A DNA stretch of 64,000 bases from Aphanothece cf. minutissima CCALA 015 (GCA_003003925.1 PVWP01000003.1:1-64000), one strand, 5' to 3'; shown: positions 18,583 to 29,028, counted from the stretch's first letter. Translations and numbers: made by a program. Notes: generated from the letters alone by a model not told the origin.

Positions 18583-19399
18583 CACCCTCGGGGTGGTGGG
18601 CCTGGGCCGCATGGCCCGGGCCCTGCTGCTGCCGCTTCTCGATGCCGGCCTGCTTGAACGCTCTGCCGTCCGGGCGGCGGTGGCCAGCGAGGCTTCTGCC
18701 CGGCGGCTGGCCGGCGAACTCGGGGTTCAGGTGTCCACCGATCCCGCCCAGGCCTGGGCCGCGCCGGTGGTGCTGCTGGCGGTGAAACCCCAGCAGATCG
18801 AAGCGGTGGCCCCCGCGGCGGCCGCAGCCCTGCCAGAGGCCCTGGCGGCGGCACCCTCCGGTGGCGAGCCGCTGCTGATCTCCGTGCTGGCGGGGGTGAC
18901 CCTGGCGCGGCTCCAGGCCCTGTTCCCGGGACGGGCCTGTGTGCGCGCCGTGCCCAACACCCCCGCCCTGGTGCGGTCCGGACTGACGGGCCTGAGCTGG
19001 GGAGAGGGCGTCGGCGAGGACCGGCGCGAGGAGGTGCGTCAGTTGTTTGCCCAGGTGGGGGAGGTGCTGGATCTGCCGGAGCCCCAGCTCGATCCCTTCC
19101 TGGCCCTCACCTCCTCCGGTCCCGCCTTCCTGGCCCTGGTGGCCGAATCGATGGCCGACGGGGCGGTGGCGGGGGGGCTGCCCCGACCGCTGGCCATGCA
19201 CCTGGCCCACCGCACCATGGCGGGCACGGCGGCGCTGCTGCAGGGGCAGGAGCTCCACCCCGGCCAGCTCAAGGACATGGTGACCAGCCCCGCCGGCACC
19301 ACCGCCGCCGGGCTGCGGCAACTGGAGCGGGCCGGCCTGCGCTCGGCCCTGATCGAGGCCGTGCTGGCCGCGGCGGAGCGCAGCCGCCAGCTGGGGTGA
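18569..19399 (+). CDS. proC: Pyrroline-5-carboxylate reductase
   Basis: Last step of proline synthesis: NAD(P)H-dependent reduction of pyrroline-5-carboxylate. 276 residues from ATG. The Rossmann start is [18 protein letters not shown]; then [30 protein letters not shown], the dimer/active-site region [19 protein letters not shown], and the signature [20 protein letters not shown]. The start overlaps the end of sepF. It closes the pipX-pipY-sepF-proC unit. Confidence 0.96.
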   Translation: MPWSDTLGVVGLGRMARALLLPLLDAGLLERSAVRAAVASEASARRLAGELGVQVSTDPAQAWAAPVVLLAVKPQQIEAVAPAAAAALPEALAAAPSGGEPLLISVLAGVTLARLQALFPGRACVRAVPNTPALVRSGLTGLSWGEGVGEDRREEVRQLFAQVGEVLDLPEPQLDPFLALTSSGPAFLALVAESMADGAVAGGLPRPLAMHLAHRTMAGTAALLQGQELHPGQLKDMVTSPAGTTAAGLRQLERAGLRSALIEAVLAAAERSRQLG

Positions 19400-19432
19400 C
19401 CCCCACCGGTTCGCCTCGCGTCCCGGTTCCCT

Positions 19433-20068
19433 TCAGCTGCGACCGGCCCCGAGGCGCGGTTCGGTGCCAGCCATCAGCCGCTGCAGGTTGCTGCGGTGCC
19501 GCCAGAGCACCAGCGCCGTGGTGAGCAGGGCCAGGCTCAGGTAGGCCGGCCGCAGCCCGTCGGCGCCGAAGGAGCCCAGCATCAGCAGGGGCAGCGACAG
19601 GGCCGCCACCACGCTGGAGAGCGACACGATGCGGCTGACGCTCAGGGTGGTGAGGAAGATGCCGAAGCAGGCCAGGCCCACGGGCCAGGTGAGGCCCAGC
19701 AGCATCCCCAGGCCGGTGGCGACGGCCTTGCCCCCTTTCCAGCCCAGCCAGAGCGGCCAGATGTGGCCGGCCAGGGCCGCCAGGCCCGCCGCCACCACCC
19801 ACCAGTCGCTCGCAGCGCTGAAGCCGAGGGGCTGGAGCACCGCCTTGGCCAGCAGCACGGCGGCCGTTCCCTTGAGCACGTCGAGCAGGAACACCACCAG
19901 GGCCGGCCCCTTGCCCAGCACCCGCAGCACGTTGGTGGCGCCGGTGGAGCCGGAGCCTTCCTGGCGCAGGTCGACGCCGGCGAGCCAGTGGCCCGCCAGC
20001 CAGCCGAAGGGAATGGAGCCCAGCAGGTAGCCCGTCGGCAGCACGAGCAGATCGGGGAGGAAGGCCAT
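19433..20068 (-). CDS. plsY: Acyl-phosphate:glycerol-3-phosphate acyltransferase
   Basis: Integral membrane enzyme making lysophosphatidate from acyl-phosphate and glycerol-3-P, the entry step of membrane lipid synthesis. 211 residues from the ATG at 20068. Conserved cytoplasmic loops are YLLGSIPFGWLAGHW, the block RQEGSGSTGATNVLRVLGKG and LAGHIWPLWLGWKGGKAVATG. It is the last gene of a minus-strand set that also encodes a lipid permease and two DUF proteins. Confidence 0.96.
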   Translation of the reverse strand: MAFLPDLLVLPTGYLLGSIPFGWLAGHWLAGVDLRQEGSGSTGATNVLRVLGKGPALVVFLLDVLKGTAAVLLAKAVLQPLGFSAASDWWVVAAGLAALAGHIWPLWLGWKGGKAVATGLGMLLGLTWPVGLACFGIFLTTLSVSRIVSLSSVVAALSLPLLMLGSFGADGLRPAYLSLALLTTALVLWRHRSNLQRLMAGTEPRLGAGRS

Positions 20069-20088
20069 GGCAGGTGAGGGCTGGAGGG

Positions 20089-21039
20089 TCAGTAGAGATC
20101 GGCTTCGGCGTCGATCTCCCCGGGGCCGGCGGCGAAGGCCAGCCAGAGGGGGAACTGCAGGATCGGAATCTCGATCACCTGCTCGGCCGCGTCGATCACG
20201 ATGAAGGGCAGCTCCCCCCGCTCCTCGAGTCGGTCGGCCCGCTCGATCAGGGCATCGGGGCGCTCGAACAGCACGATGCCGCTGGCGGGGCCGAAATCGT
20301 CGCGGCTCAGCCCCAGGCAGTCCTGCAGCCCCCGTCGCCATTCCCCGAGACGCTCCGGCTGGCTGGCCAGCACCAGGGTCTGGAAGCGCTCGCCGTAGAG
20401 CTCCCCCAGGATCGCGATCGCCGCCGCCGCCGCCAGGGCATTGCGGCTGCGGCTGCCGCCGCTGGGCTGGGCGCCCCGGCCGCCCTGGGAGAGGAACCAG
20501 TCCTCCAGCCGGGTGGCGGCGGTGCCCTCCAGGGTCCGGCGCAGTTTCCAGGGATCGGCGTAGAAATCGGGCTGGCCGCCGAACTGCTCCAGCCGCTCCC
20601 GGATCAGGTCCGCATCGTCGCTGAACAGGCCCGCGGCGGCCGGGGCCGTGGTGACGGGCGCAGCCCCGCCGGCCTCGGTTCCGGTCGTTGCCTGGTCGAG
20701 GGGGGAGGGCTGCACCACCAGCGGCTGCACCACCAGCTCCATCTGCTCGGCGGCGGCGGCCAGATCCTGCAGGGCCCCCACCAGGTAGTCCTGGAAGCCC
20801 TTGAGACGCCGGGCGATCGCATCCGACTGGCCGGCGAAGCTGCCGGCGATCTCCTGGCGGATCTGCTCCCGGCGGCTCTCCAGTTCGCCGATCTCCCCCA
20901 GGAGTGCGGCACGCCGGTCCCGCAGGTCCGTCAGGGCCAGCTCCATCAGCCCAGCGGTGTCAGGGGCACCAGGGGCCGCGGTGGTCCCGGTGGCGGGCTC
21001 CGGCGGGGTGAGGGCGGGCGGTTCGGGTTGGTCGCTCAT
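20089..21039 (-). CDS. DUF3086 family protein
   Basis: 316-residue soluble protein matching cyanobacterial DUF3086. A disordered Pro/Ala-rich start is followed by a coiled coil (about 38-75, LRDRRAALLGEIGELESRRE) and the conserved stretch AIARRLKGFQDYLVGALQDL plus AAAAEQMELV. After a Pro/Ala linker a C-terminal globular domain follows, with YADPWKLRRTLEGTA, LAAAAAIAILGELYGERFQT and IEIPILQFPLWLAFAA. No catalytic motif is recognised. Its start overlaps the stop of the DUF3119 gene (ATGA), and plsY follows 20 bases on. Confidence 0.83.
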   Translation of the reverse strand: MSDQPEPPALTPPEPATGTTAAPGAPDTAGLMELALTDLRDRRAALLGEIGELESRREQIRQEIAGSFAGQSDAIARRLKGFQDYLVGALQDLAAAAEQMELVVQPLVVQPSPLDQATTGTEAGGAAPVTTAPAAAGLFSDDADLIRERLEQFGGQPDFYADPWKLRRTLEGTAATRLEDWFLSQGGRGAQPSGGSRSRNALAAAAAIAILGELYGERFQTLVLASQPERLGEWRRGLQDCLGLSRDDFGPASGIVLFERPDALIERADRLEERGELPFIVIDAAEQVIEIPILQFPLWLAFAAGPGEIDAEADLY

Positions 21040-21503
21040 GGCAGGCGGGGAGGCAAGGCGGCGGGGGGCTCAGGGGAAGGGGCAGGCGGCAGGCGCCGCT
21101 CCAGCTCCTCCCGCAGGGCCGTGGCGTCGAACAGCATCGGCAGCAGGTGAACGCTCTTCTCCTCCCGGAAATAGAACAGCACCGGAAAGGCCTGCCACCA
21201 GACCCGCCAGCCGATCCAGGCGTCGTAGGGGAAGCGTCGGATCACGGTCTCGCCGCGGGACACCAGCAGGGCGTCGGCCGCGAAGCGCAGCCGCAGCAGG
21301 GCCGTCTGCAGCAGCAGGAACAACCCCATGAGCCCCATGGCCAGGGCCGGCCAGAGCGCGGGGCTCCACAGGGGCCGCAGCGCAACGGTGGCGACCGCCA
21401 GACCCAGAAGCCCGAGCGGCACCCAGGCCCGGGGGCGGAGGACCACCGCGTCCGTGCCGGCGGCGCCGTCGCCGGCTGGAGGGGGGGAGGGGGCGGAGGT
21501 CAT
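21036..21503 (-). CDS. DUF3119 family membrane protein
   Basis: 155-residue protein with two adjacent N-terminal membrane helices (WVPLGLLGLAVATVAL and LWPALAMGLMGLFLLLQTAL), then a PH-like beta domain: ADALLVSRGETVIRRFPYDA, WIGWRVWWQAFPVLFYFREE and LLPMLFDATALREELERRL. It matches DUF3119. It overlaps the lipid permease gene upstream and DUF3086 downstream by four bases each (ATGA), which implies coupled translation and perhaps one complex. Confidence 0.85.
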   Translation of the reverse strand: MTSAPSPPPAGDGAAGTDAVVLRPRAWVPLGLLGLAVATVALRPLWSPALWPALAMGLMGLFLLLQTALLRLRFAADALLVSRGETVIRRFPYDAWIGWRVWWQAFPVLFYFREEKSVHLLPMLFDATALREELERRLPPAPSPEPPAALPPRLP

Positions 21504-22249
21504 TGGCCGAAAAGCAACTGGGTGAGCAGCACGTCCACCAGGGCAACGCTGACAAGAATCATGACCACCGCGCCGGTGGTGCTGGCCCCCACCTCCTTGG
21601 GCCCCCCCCGGGTGGTGAGCCCCCAGCCGCAGGCGATCACAGCGATCATCAGGCCGAACACCACGGCCTTGAGCAGCATCGAGGGCAGGTCGTCGGGTTC
21701 CATCCAGACCCGCACCGAGTTCCAGAAGACGCTCGGAGGAATGCTGTACAGGAGGGTGCTGCTCACCTGGCCCGACCAGATCGCCATCCAGAAGAACAGC
21801 AGGCACTGCACCGGTGCCATCACCACCATGGCCAGCACCCGCGGCACCACCAGGTACTCCACCGGGTCGGTGCGCAGCATCGTGATGGCGTCGATCTGCT
21901 CGGTCACCTTCATGGTGCCCAGCTGGGCGGCATAGGCGGTGGCCACCTTGCCGGTGAGCAGGGTCGCCGTGAGCAGGGGGGCGATCTCCCGCGAGAGGCC
22001 CAGGGCCAGCAGCCCGCCCACGGCGGCGCTGGCCCCCTGTTTGGAGAGCTCGGCCGCCACCTGGATGTTGAACACGGTGCCGGCCGCCAGGGCGGTGATC
22101 AGCACGATCAGGAAGCTGCCCGGCCCGGCCTCCAGCAGTTCCTGCACCAGGTCGACCATGCCGATGCGGCCACGGGCGATGGCACTCACCGCCTGACCGC
22201 CGATCATCAGGCTGGCCCCCAGCCGCTGCAGCCAGCGGGGCGGCTTCAT
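21500..22249 (-). CDS. MlaE/TGD1-type lipid ABC transporter permease
   Basis: 249-residue permease with about five to six helices, homologous to E. coli MlaE and chloroplast TGD1, the membrane subunit of MCE-type intermembrane lipid transporters. Key stretches are GPGSFLIVLITALAAGTVFN, SREIAPLLTATLLTGKVATA, AQLGTMKVTEQIDAI and MLRTDPVEYLVVPRVLAMVV. The start is the ATG at 22249. The ATPase and MCE-domain partners are not in this window. It overlaps the MFS gene upstream and DUF3119 downstream by four bases each. Confidence 0.93.
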   Translation of the reverse strand: MKPPRWLQRLGASLMIGGQAVSAIARGRIGMVDLVQELLEAGPGSFLIVLITALAAGTVFNIQVAAELSKQGASAAVGGLLALGLSREIAPLLTATLLTGKVATAYAAQLGTMKVTEQIDAITMLRTDPVEYLVVPRVLAMVVMAPVQCLLFFWMAIWSGQVSSTLLYSIPPSVFWNSVRVWMEPDDLPSMLLKAVVFGLMIAVIACGWGLTTRGGPKEVGASTTGAVVMILVSVALVDVLLTQLLFGQ

Positions 22250-23685
22250 GGCGCGGAGGCCGTCAGGGTCTCCGGCTCGGGGCCCCGCTCCGGCCAGCGC
22301 CGCATCACCACCAGGCCCAGCACCACCAGCAGCGCCGGGATCAGGCCCATGCACATCCGGATCGCCAGCAGGGCGCTGTCCGGCTGCAGGATGCCCTTGG
22401 CCGCCTGGTAGCCGCTCAGGCTCATCAGGTTGCCGAAGAAGAACAGGGCCAGGCTGATGCAGATCTTCTGGGTGAACACCATCCAGGCGCTGTAGAGCCC
22501 GGCGGGCTTCTCCGGATCGGCATCGATGGCGTCCGGCAGCAGCGCCCAGGGGATCAGGTAGGCGGTGGAGGCCCCCAGTCCGACGATCAGGATCGTCACC
22601 ACCAGGGCGGTGAGACGCACCAGGTTGGTGGTGGAGGCGGTGGGGCCCATGGCGGCATCGAGGGGCACCAGCAGCATCGCCATCACACAGGCGGCGATCC
22701 AGAGGGCGGTGCCCCAGTGCAGGGCGGTGAGGCGACCACGCTGACGGGCGACGGCGGTCCAGAGCTGGAGCCCCACCAGGGTGCTGATCTGGAAGGGCAG
22801 CAGGATCCAGTTGCTCCAGCCCTCCGGCAGCCGCATCACCACCGGCAGGAAGATCAGCGCCGCCGTCTGCATGATCTGCAGAGCGCACCAGAGCAGCAGG
22901 TAGAGCCCCAGCACCATCTGGAAGCGTCCGTTGCTGCCCACCCTGGCCAGGAGCCGCCGGGTGGTGCCCCGCTGGCTGGTGGGCCGCTGGCAGTTCCGCG
23001 CCGCCGGGGCGATGCCCCATCCGCAGAGCAGGGTGGAGCAGGTGATCAGCACCCCTGAGAAGATCCCCACCTGCAGGTAGCTGTCGGGGTTCTGGTGATC
23101 CTTCAGCAGCACGCCCCCCAGGACGATCCCCACCAGGCCGGCGATGATCGAGCCGGTGAAGCGGGCGCTGTTGAGGCGGGTGCGCAGGTTGACGCTGGTG
23201 GTGAGCTCCGCCGCCAGGGCGGAGTAGGGAAGGTTGACGCAGGTGTAAAGGGTGTTGGCCACCATCGAGATGGCCACGAACACCGCGAACCGGACCCAGA
23301 GCCCCCCCGGCGGCAGCCACCACATCAGGGCCATGGCGAAGCCGAGCGGAACGGCGCTGCCCAGGATCCAGGGCAGCCGGGGCCCCCAGGCGGAGCGGGT
23401 CTTGTCGCTGAGCCAGCCCACGATCGGGTCGTTGATGGCATCCCAGAGCCGGGCCGTCATCAGCACCAGCCCGGCCATCCAGGCCGGCAGCCCCGCCGCC
23501 GAGGTGTAGAAGATGAAGAGGTAGAAGCCGATCAGGGAGGCGGCCATGCCGGTGCCGGCGTCCCCCATGCCGTAGGCCAGGAGCACCCGGCGGCGCTCAC
23601 CGGCGGGAAGGTCCGCTGTGTCCACCACACCCGACGGCAGGTGCGGCGCTGCCGGTGGCTGGATGGACGGCGTGGGGGTGGTCAA
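22246..23685 (-). CDS. MFS transporter, GPH (glycoside/cation symporter) type
   Basis: 479 residues with about twelve helices, resembling glycoside-pentoside-hexuronide:cation symporters. The first half shows LLAYGMGDAGTGMAASLIGF, the loop WDAINDPIVGWLSDKTRS and WGPRLPWILGSAVPLG; the second half repeats the fold (LPDAIDADPEKPAGLYSAWM). The substrate is unknown. The start may be the TTG at 23685 or a GTG at 23628 or 23625. It is the first gene of the minus-strand run leading through the lipid permease to plsY. Confidence 0.85.
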   Translation of the reverse strand: MTTPTPSIQPPAAPHLPSGVVDTADLPAGERRRVLLAYGMGDAGTGMAASLIGFYLFIFYTSAAGLPAWMAGLVLMTARLWDAINDPIVGWLSDKTRSAWGPRLPWILGSAVPLGFAMALMWWLPPGGLWVRFAVFVAISMVANTLYTCVNLPYSALAAELTTSVNLRTRLNSARFTGSIIAGLVGIVLGGVLLKDHQNPDSYLQVGIFSGVLITCSTLLCGWGIAPAARNCQRPTSQRGTTRRLLARVGSNGRFQMVLGLYLLLWCALQIMQTAALIFLPVVMRLPEGWSNWILLPFQISTLVGLQLWTAVARQRGRLTALHWGTALWIAACVMAMLLVPLDAAMGPTASTTNLVRLTALVVTILIVGLGASTAYLIPWALLPDAIDADPEKPAGLYSAWMVFTQKICISLALFFFGNLMSLSGYQAAKGILQPDSALLAIRMCMGLIPALLVVLGLVVMRRWPERGPEPETLTASAP

Positions 23686-23750
23686 ACCTGGAGGGGCTCC
23701 GGTGGTGGTCGTCGGGTTGTGGCCGTCCGGTGCAGGTCATAATGCTGCAG

Positions 23751-23782
23751 CCGGTTTTTGGGAACCCGTTCCGAAGAACCGG
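23751..23782. repeat. 32-base imperfect inverted repeat upstream of tRNA-Gly
   Basis: The outer arms CCGGTTTTT and AAGAACCGG (one G-T pair) and the inner arms GGAA and TTCC form a nearly continuous stem with one internal mismatch, in the 119-base gap between the divergent MFS gene and tRNA-Gly. No T-tract follows on either strand, so it does not look like an ordinary terminator. It could be an operator or a leader hairpin. Confidence 0.6.
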
Positions 23783-23804
23783 TCGCCAGTACCCCTGTAC
23801 TGCT

Positions 23805-26053
<2,249 letters not shown>

Positions 26054-26064
<11 letters not shown>

Positions 26065-26857
26065 CCCAGCCTCCCTGCTGCCGTCCGAGGAGGGCCGCCC
26101 GCCCCTGCCGGTCCGGCCGGGGCTGTGGCTGTTCGCCCCCAGCCGGGAGAGCCAGGGGGGGAGTGCCTGGCTGCTGGAGGCCGCCGGCGCCGACCTGCTG
26201 ATCGACTGCCCCGCCTACACCCGGGCCAACCTGCGGTTCCTGGCCGGCCGCCCCCGCCGGCGGATAGCGGAGAGCGGCGCCCACGGGGCCTGGATCGTGC
26301 TCACGGGCCGCGGCGGCCACGGCCGCTGCCGCCGCCTGCAGCAGGCCCTGGGCTGGCCGGTGCTCGTCCAGGAACAGGAGGCCTATCTCCTGCCCGGTGT
26401 GGATCCGCTGCACACCTTCGCCGCCGAGCACCGGCTGGAACCGGATGTGCGGCTGCTCTGGACGCCGGGGCCCTCCCCCGGTGCCTGCGTGGTGCAGGTC
26501 GCCCCGGCAGCGGGGGACGGCCGGGGCGGGCTGTTCTGCGGCCGGCTCCTGGTTCCGGTGGCGCCGGCCCGCGTCGCGCCCCTGCGGCAGCGGAGCACCT
26601 TCCATTGGGGTCGGCAGCTGCGCAGCATCGAGCGCCTGCGCGGCTGGCTGCCGCCCGGCTCTCCCGGCTGGATCGCCAGCGGCGCCGGACTGGGGGCGCT
26701 GAGGGGGGAGAAGCTGGTGGAGCAGGGCGCCGCCCTGCTGGCGGCCCTGGATCTGGAGGCCCTCGCGCTCCAGCCGCCCGGGGGCGGGCTGGAGATTGGC
26801 GCCCTTACCACGGAACGCCCCGCTGCGGACTCCATGGACCCCAAACCGCTGTCATGA
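26054..26857 (+). CDS. MBL-fold protein lacking canonical metal ligands
   Basis: 267-residue protein with the layout of the metallo-beta-lactamase fold: GAWIVLTGRGGHGRCRRLQ where an HxHxDH motif would stand, then VLVQEQEAYLLPGVD, LLWTPGPSPGACVVQV (instead of TPGHTPG with its histidine), and GGLFCGRLLVPVAP. Of the usual ligands only one histidine of the first motif remains, so it may not bind two metals or be catalytic. Cyanobacterial and plant relatives with RD-type substitutions are known, so this may be a family trait. It is divergent from glgX with overlapping start regions. Confidence 0.75.
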
Positions 26858-26869
26858 GTGGACTTCTCC

Positions 26870-26890
26870 TGTTGCGGCCCTGCCGCAACA
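26870..26890. repeat. Perfect inverted repeat over the HU gene promoter
   Basis: TGTTGCGG, five bases, CCGCAACA: an 8-bp perfect palindromic pair 13 bases past the MBL gene stop. It overlaps the predicted -35 box and spacer of the HU promoter. No T-run follows on the plus strand, which argues against a simple terminator and for an operator site, though a terminator cannot be excluded. Confidence 0.65.
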
Positions 26891-26900
26891 CCCATACGAT
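26872..26900 (+). promoter_or_regulatory. Predicted sigma70-type promoter of the HU gene
   Basis: TTGCGG (26872-26877) and TACGAT (26895-26900) are separated by exactly 17 bases; each matches four of six consensus bases. It would start transcription near 26907, leaving a leader of about 98 bases before the HU start codon. Confidence 0.5.
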
Positions 26901-27004
26901 TGGCGCGCTGAACGCACCGGGCGGTCGGGGACTTCCGATTCGCCTCCATCACTCGACGTCCCGAACCCCGCCATCGCCACCTACCCGGAGGCTTCCCCCG
27001 AACA

Positions 27005-27280
27005 ATGAACAAAGCTGATCTCGTCAACATCGTGGCTGCCCGCACGGAGCTCACCAAGACCGACGTCTCCCTCGTGGTCGATGCCGCCATCGAAACCATC
27101 GTCGATTCGGTGGTCGAGGGCAAGAAGGTGTCCATCCTCGGTTTCGGCTCCTTCGAGCCCCGTGAGCGGTCCGCCCGTCAGGGTCTGAATCCCAAGACCG
27201 GCGAGAAGATCAAGATCCCCGCCAAGCGCGTGCCCGCCTTCACCGCCGGCAAGCTCTTCAAGGACAAGGTCCAGGGCTGA
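27005..27280 (+). CDS. hupB: HU-family nucleoid protein
   Basis: 91-residue histone-like DNA-binding protein that bends and compacts DNA as a dimer. It opens MNKADLVNIVAARTELTKTD, then GKKVSILGFGSFEPRERSAR, the beta-arm RQGLNPKTGEKIKIPA (with the intercalating proline), and VPAFTAGKLFKDKV. It is monocistronic-looking, with a 147-base upstream gap holding a promoter and a palindrome; gluQRS follows 23 bases downstream. Confidence 0.97.
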   Translation: MNKADLVNIVAARTELTKTDVSLVVDAAIETIVDSVVEGKKVSILGFGSFEPRERSARQGLNPKTGEKIKIPAKRVPAFTAGKLFKDKVQG

Positions 27281-27303
27281 TCCCCAGCCGCCGCGCTCCG
27301 GCC

Positions 27304-28302
27304 ATGGCGGCGGCCGCAGGGGCGTCCGGACCTCCCCTGCGGCTGCCCCTCCATCTCCAGGAACGCCTCGCCTCGGGTCTGGACCTGCGGCGGCGGGGCT
27401 ACCGGACACGTTTTGCCCCCTCCCCCACCGGCCCCCTCCATCGGGGCAACCTCCGCACCGCCCTGCTCGGCTGGCTCGAAGCCCGGCTGAGGGGCGGTGC
27501 CTGGCTGTTGCGCATCGATGACCTCGACCGGCCCCGCAACCGGCCGGGTGCCGAGGACGCGATCCTGGCGGACCTGCGCTGGCTGGGTCTGCCCTGGGAC
27601 GGACCCGTGGCCCGCCAGAGCGCCCAGCGCGGCGTCTACGCCACCGTTCTCTCCGCCCTGCGCCAGGCCGGGCGTCTCTACCCCTGCCGCTGCAGCCGGC
27701 GGCTGCTGGCCGATGTCTCCGCCCCCCACGGAGCGCTGGCGGTCTATCCGGGGTATTGCCGGAACCGCCCGCCCGACTGGGGCCCCCAGGCCGGGCGGCT
27801 GCCCAGCTGGCGACTGCGCCTGGAGCCCGGCGCCCTGCGCTGGCTGGAGCGCTGCGGGCCCGCTGGCGGCCAGGACGGCCCCGCCGCGGTGGGGGACGTG
27901 GTGCTGCGCCGGGCCGACGGGGTGGTGGCCTACCACCTGGCCACAGCTGTGGATGAGCTGCTGATGGGCATCAGCGAGGTGGTGCGGGGGGAGGATCTCT
28001 GGCCCTCGACCGGGGCCCAGGTGGCCGTGATGGCCACCCTCGGCGCCGACCCGCCGGCCTATGCCCACGTGCCCCTGTGGCGGGATGGCCTGGGGGAGCG
28101 GCTGAGCAAGCGGGAGGGGGCCGAGGGGCTGGCCGGCCTGCGCCGCCGGGGCCTGGATGCCCCCGGGGTGATCGGGGAGCTGGCCGCCAGCCTCGGCCTG
28201 GTGCCGCCGGGCAGCCGGCTCAGTGCCCGGGAGCTGGCGGACCACCTGACCCTGGACGGCCTGGAGGATTGCCTGCGCCGGGAGAAGGGCACGAATGCTT
28301 AA
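27304..28302 (+). CDS. gluQ: Glutamyl-Q tRNA(Asp) synthetase
   Basis: Truncated GluRS paralogue (YadB/GluQ-RS) that attaches glutamate to queuosine at position 34 of tRNA-Asp; 332 residues with no anticodon-binding domain. The class I signature is RFAPSPTGPLHRGNLRTALL (HRGN replacing HIGH), then LLRIDDLDRPRNRPGAEDAI, the zinc site CRCSRR...YPGYCR, EVVRGEDLWPSTGAQ and the KMSKS equivalent ERLSKREGA. The N-terminal 35 residues are a poorly conserved lead. Confidence 0.93.
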   Translation: MAAAAGASGPPLRLPLHLQERLASGLDLRRRGYRTRFAPSPTGPLHRGNLRTALLGWLEARLRGGAWLLRIDDLDRPRNRPGAEDAILADLRWLGLPWDGPVARQSAQRGVYATVLSALRQAGRLYPCRCSRRLLADVSAPHGALAVYPGYCRNRPPDWGPQAGRLPSWRLRLEPGALRWLERCGPAGGQDGPAAVGDVVLRRADGVVAYHLATAVDELLMGISEVVRGEDLWPSTGAQVAVMATLGADPPAYAHVPLWRDGLGERLSKREGAEGLAGLRRRGLDAPGVIGELAASLGLVPPGSRLSARELADHLTLDGLEDCLRREKGTNA

Positions 28303-28348
28303 GGAAGATTTCGGGATCCAGGGGGTCTGGGCCAGGCACAGTGAGGAG

Positions 28349-28588
28349 ATGAGAACAAACCCCTGCGAACCGGCCATGGCTGTCCCGGTTCCTGCCTCCG
28401 GATCGAAGGGCCCGTCCCTTGGTCAGAGCCGATGTCCCCAGTGCGGTGGCAGCGGTCTGCTGCGCATCGATGATCAGCGTTACCGCACCTGCCTCGACTG
28501 CCTTGGCCAGGGCCGCTCCCCGGCCATCGGGGGCGATGGGGTGGTCTTCCGAATGGTCACTTCGAGGTCCGTTTCTTCCGCCAGATGA
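28349..28588 (+). CDS. Small zinc-ribbon-like protein
   Basis: 79 residues from the ATG at 28349. A single four-cysteine module, CPQCGGSGLL...RTCLDCLGQG, resembles one DnaJ-type CxxCxGxG zinc unit; flanks are low complexity. An upstream ATG at 28295 would overlap the gluQ stop. The role is unknown; such mini zinc fingers can assist folding or bind nucleic acid, but nothing here decides. The last 32 bases overlap a small opposite-strand ORF. Confidence 0.6.
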   Translation: MRTNPCEPAMAVPVPASGSKGPSLGQSRCPQCGGSGLLRIDDQRYRTCLDCLGQGRSPAIGGDGVVFRMVTSRSVSSAR

Positions 28589-28670
28589 AAAAGGCGGCGG
28601 TGGCCACAACCACGGCCAGGGGTGCCGCCGTGAGCAGCAGCAGGATCACGGCGGTCCAGTCGGTGTACAT
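28557..28670 (-). CDS. Candidate 37-residue single-span membrane protein
   Basis: Short ORF MYTDWTAVILLLLTAAPLAV followed by VVATAAFFIWRKKRTSK: one hydrophobic helix and a basic tail, the form of the small subunits attached to photosynthetic or respiratory complexes. It matches none of the PsbN, PsbM, PsbX, PsbT, PetN or PsaM sequences I know. No clear ribosome-binding site is seen, and it overlaps the zinc-ribbon gene's 3' end, so it may not be real. Confidence 0.4.
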   Translation of the reverse strand: MYTDWTAVILLLLTAAPLAVVVATAAFFIWRKKRTSK

Positions 28671-28722
28671 GGGTGTGTCTGGTGAAGCGGTGCCATCATC
28701 CCAGCAGATGCCCCCTCCGGTG

Positions 28723-29028
28723 ATGGCCGACGCTCTGCAGTCCAGCGATCGATCGCGGCCCTGCCGCGGACTCCGGGCGGGTTCCCTGGCCGGCCTCCTG
28801 CTGCTCGTCCTGGCGGGGGGAGGGGGCACGGCACTGGCGAATGTGCAGTTCGAGAATTGCGTCACCGCCGCCGATGGGTCGATCACCTGCGACACGGTGC
28901 CCACCGGCAACACGCTGATGAATGATGTGGACGCCCGCTACGGGCTGCTGCAGAACGCCAGTCCGGGCTGGAGTGAGTTCGAGCCCTACGAGGGGTACGA
29001 CGACGACTTCGGCGGCAATGAGACATGA
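28723..29028 (+). CDS. Small exported protein of unknown function
   Basis: 101 residues from the ATG at 28723. A twin-Arg-poor basic head and hydrophobic core (SLAGLLLLVLAGGGGTALA) form a signal peptide ending in ALA. The mature part of about 65 residues has two cysteines spaced to form a disulfide (NCVTAADGSITCDTV) and an acidic, aromatic tail (EFEPYEGYDDDFGGNET). No family is recognised. Its stop overlaps the next reading frame (ATGA at 29025). Confidence 0.65.
   Translation: MADALQSSDRSRPCRGLRAGSLAGLLLLVLAGGGGTALANVQFENCVTAADGSITCDTVPTGNTLMNDVDARYGLLQNASPGWSEFEPYEGYDDDFGGNET

Noticed and set aside
21500..23323. Single long minus-strand frame spanning the lipid permease and part of the MFS gene
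   Set aside because: The upstream part is a wrong-frame reading of the MFS gene; the permease starts at the ATG at 22249.
28557..28670. Identity of the 37-residue membrane ORF as PsbN, PsbM, PsbX, PsbT or PetN
   Set aside because: None of the recalled sequences match; kept only as an unnamed candidate.
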